Origin: AC-32 sp035473395
GTDB lineage: Bacteria > Actinomycetota > Thermoleophilia > Gaiellales > Gaiellaceae
Direction: 5' to 3'
Assembly (NCBI GenBank): GCA_035473395.1
Contig: DATIOF010000019.1
Coordinates: 1 to 36,952 of the forward strand
Length of the DNA stretch: 36,952 nt
Within the stretch, counting starts at the first letter, position 1. Each line of letters opens with the position of its first letter. Under the pieces are notes generated by a model. It searched no databases, had not been told where the DNA came from, and worked only from the letters and a program-made list of their open reading frames with translations. A program made the position numbers and the translations under genes. Positions 36,023 to 36,952 of this stretch are shown piece after piece.

Positions 36023-36952
36023 CTAGTGGTTCGCGGCTCCCGGAGAGGGTGTCGCGCTGACCGAGAAGTCGGCCGCGTTGTCGTTCGTGTCGTGGCCGTC
36101 GGGGATCCGCCCGGAGCTACTGCCCGGAGCAGCGGTCGCCGGCGGCGCCGTGGCCGGATGGGCCTCCACGAAGGCGTTGGTCGTGTCGCCATAGCCGACG
36201 GAGTCGAGAATCGCGCCGCCCGTGTCGCGGACAGCGAGGCCGCCCCCGGTCGCTGCGAGCGAGGTCGAGAACGACTGGTCGGCCGCGTGCGAGCCGAGGT
36301 AGCCCGCGCCGGCGAGCAGGTAGAAGCCGCCCGCGGGGATGCTGGTGCCGGCCGGGATCGTGGCGAGCGTGATGTCGCTCGTTCCGGCCGAGGAGCGGTA
36401 GGCGACCTTGAATCCGCCGACGTCCGCCGCGCTGGAGCCGGCGTTGAAGAGCTCGACGAACTCGTTCGACGCCGCGCCCGTGGAGCCGGTCATGAACTCG
36501 TTCACGCGGATCTCCGCGCTTGAGCCGCCGCCCGTCGGGACGCACTTGAGCGTGGCGACGCCGCCGGCGTCGTAGGTGAGCGTGGCGGTGCCCGGCGCTC
36601 CGGCCAGGTGACAGCCGACGCCGTTCAGGCTCTCCAGCGAGGGCAGCGAAGGTCCGGCAGGTCCCGCCGGGCCCTGTGGGCCGGCAGCTCCGGCCGCCCC
36701 GGCATCGCCCCTGGCGCCGGCCGCTCCCGCGGGACCGGCAGGGCCCTGCGGGCCGGCTGCGCCCGCCGCGCCGGCCGCCCCGCGGGCGCCCTGGGCGTTC
36801 CACGCGACGGACGATTCGCCACGCCGGCACGTGGCCGAGGCGCCGATGATCCGGACGAGGCCGGTGTTCTTCTTCACGCACGCATGGATGACGGCGTTCG
36901 AGACCTTGGGGCCGCCCGGCTGGGCGGCGAGCGCGACCCCCGTCACGAGAAC
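36023..36952 (-). CDS. Collagen-like repeat and lamin-tail-domain surface protein, N-terminus cut by window edge
   Basis: At least 309 codons remain open to the window edge. The first visible residues (VLVTGVALAAQPGG) look like the end of a signal peptide, so the true start lies beyond the window. A short Cys-containing region (VIHACVKKNTG, ATCRRGE) precedes about 16 uninterrupted Gly-x-y triplets (GAAGAAGPQGPAG-type) that should form a collagen triple helix. A second Cys pair (GVGCHLAG, LKCVPTG) follows, then a lamin-tail domain (VNEFMTGSTGAASNEFVELFN, GFYLLAGAGYLG, ILDSVGYGDTTNAF). The C-terminus is low complexity. It is probably a secreted, trimeric surface protein; binding partners are unknown. 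Confidence 0.85.
   Translation of the reverse strand, partial: VLVTGVALAAQPGGPKVSNAVIHACVKKNTGLVRIIGASATCRRGESSVAWNAQGARGAAGAAGAAGPQGPAGPAGAAGARGDAGAAGAAGPQGPAGPAGPSLPSLESLNGVGCHLAGAPGTATLTYDAGGVATLKCVPTGGGSSAEIRVNEFMTGSTGAASNEFVELFNAGSSAADVGGFKVAYRSSAGTSDITLATIPAGTSIPAGGFYLLAGAGYLGSHAADQSFSTSLAATGGGLAVRDTGGAILDSVGYGDTTNAFVEAHPATAPPATAAPGSSSGRIPDGHDTNDNAADFSVSATPSPGAANH

Noticed and set aside
36660..36780. Repetitive GC-rich block suggesting a mobile-element end
   Set aside because: It encodes in-frame Gly-x-y collagen triplets; no inverted ends or transposase are present.

Overview
This is a high-GC (roughly 70% by eye) bacterial chromosome segment with tightly packed genes, many GTG/TTG starts, 4-bp start/stop overlaps and little intergenic DNA. 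Gene content points to a deep-branching actinobacterium, most likely class Thermoleophilia (Gaiellales/Solirubrobacterales-like): a two-subunit 2-oxoacid:ferredoxin oxidoreductase, archaeal-type phosphoglycerate mutase, PAC2 protein, actinobacterial-style heme A synthase, PASTA and RTX-like surface proteins, and HTH-TPR regulators. The taxon is inferred from content only. No tRNA, rRNA, insertion sequence, phage gene or CRISPR array was seen.

Layout. 1-3823: partial AMP-forming acyl-CoA/acetate synthetase (minus), divergent from an MFS efflux gene and its TetR regulator; the shared promoter region holds two operator-like repeats. 3824-4166: a gene-free stretch with a candidate 173-nt structured RNA on the minus strand, which has the best sigma70-type promoter in the window. 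4167-5661: HTH-TPR regulator followed by a 40-aa secreted-peptide-like gene. 5802-14163: mixed plus-strand genes (thioredoxin-like lipoprotein, AarF/UbiB kinase, SelD, NadM-like, cupredoxin-like, ApgM-like, CtaA, PAC2). 14167-22167 (minus): CcdA-thioredoxin fusion, large SF2 helicase, a small acidic protein, and a fadA-fadB beta-oxidation pair. 22265-27224: a hypothetical protein, ArsR-type regulator, pgl, proC, alkA and a second HTH-TPR regulator. 27344-27430: a 28-codon secreted-peptide-like gene divergent from that regulator. 27540-31923: VOC protein, small acidic protein, korA-korB and a prolyl-aminopeptidase-like hydrolase. 31908-36952: TauE/SafE permease and a cell-surface group (RTX-like, PASTA, Pro/Ala-rich and collagen-like/lamin-tail proteins).

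The most interesting signal is a duplicated module. Two paralogous HTH-TPR regulators (450 and 446 aa) each sit next to a tiny gene with a near-perfect Shine-Dalgarno sequence, a basic N-terminus, a hydrophobic core and a short tail containing Ser-Ser-(Pro)-Trp. This is the arrangement of RRNPP-type cytoplasmic peptide-pheromone systems (Rap/Rgg/NprR/PlcR/PrgX), best known from Firmicutes. Both control regions carry repeated GTCAA/TTGAC elements. The first module also abuts the candidate RNA, whose -35 lies in one of those repeats. The second module is translationally coupled to a DNA-3-methyladenine glycosylase.

A second genome-style feature is frequent apparent leaderless initiation: eleven genes have a TANNNT-like -10 ending 6-9 nt before the start codon with no ribosome binding site. 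Two genes (fadB and the prolyl aminopeptidase) appear to start at CTG, because no ATG, GTG or TTG is available upstream of conserved domain sequence.
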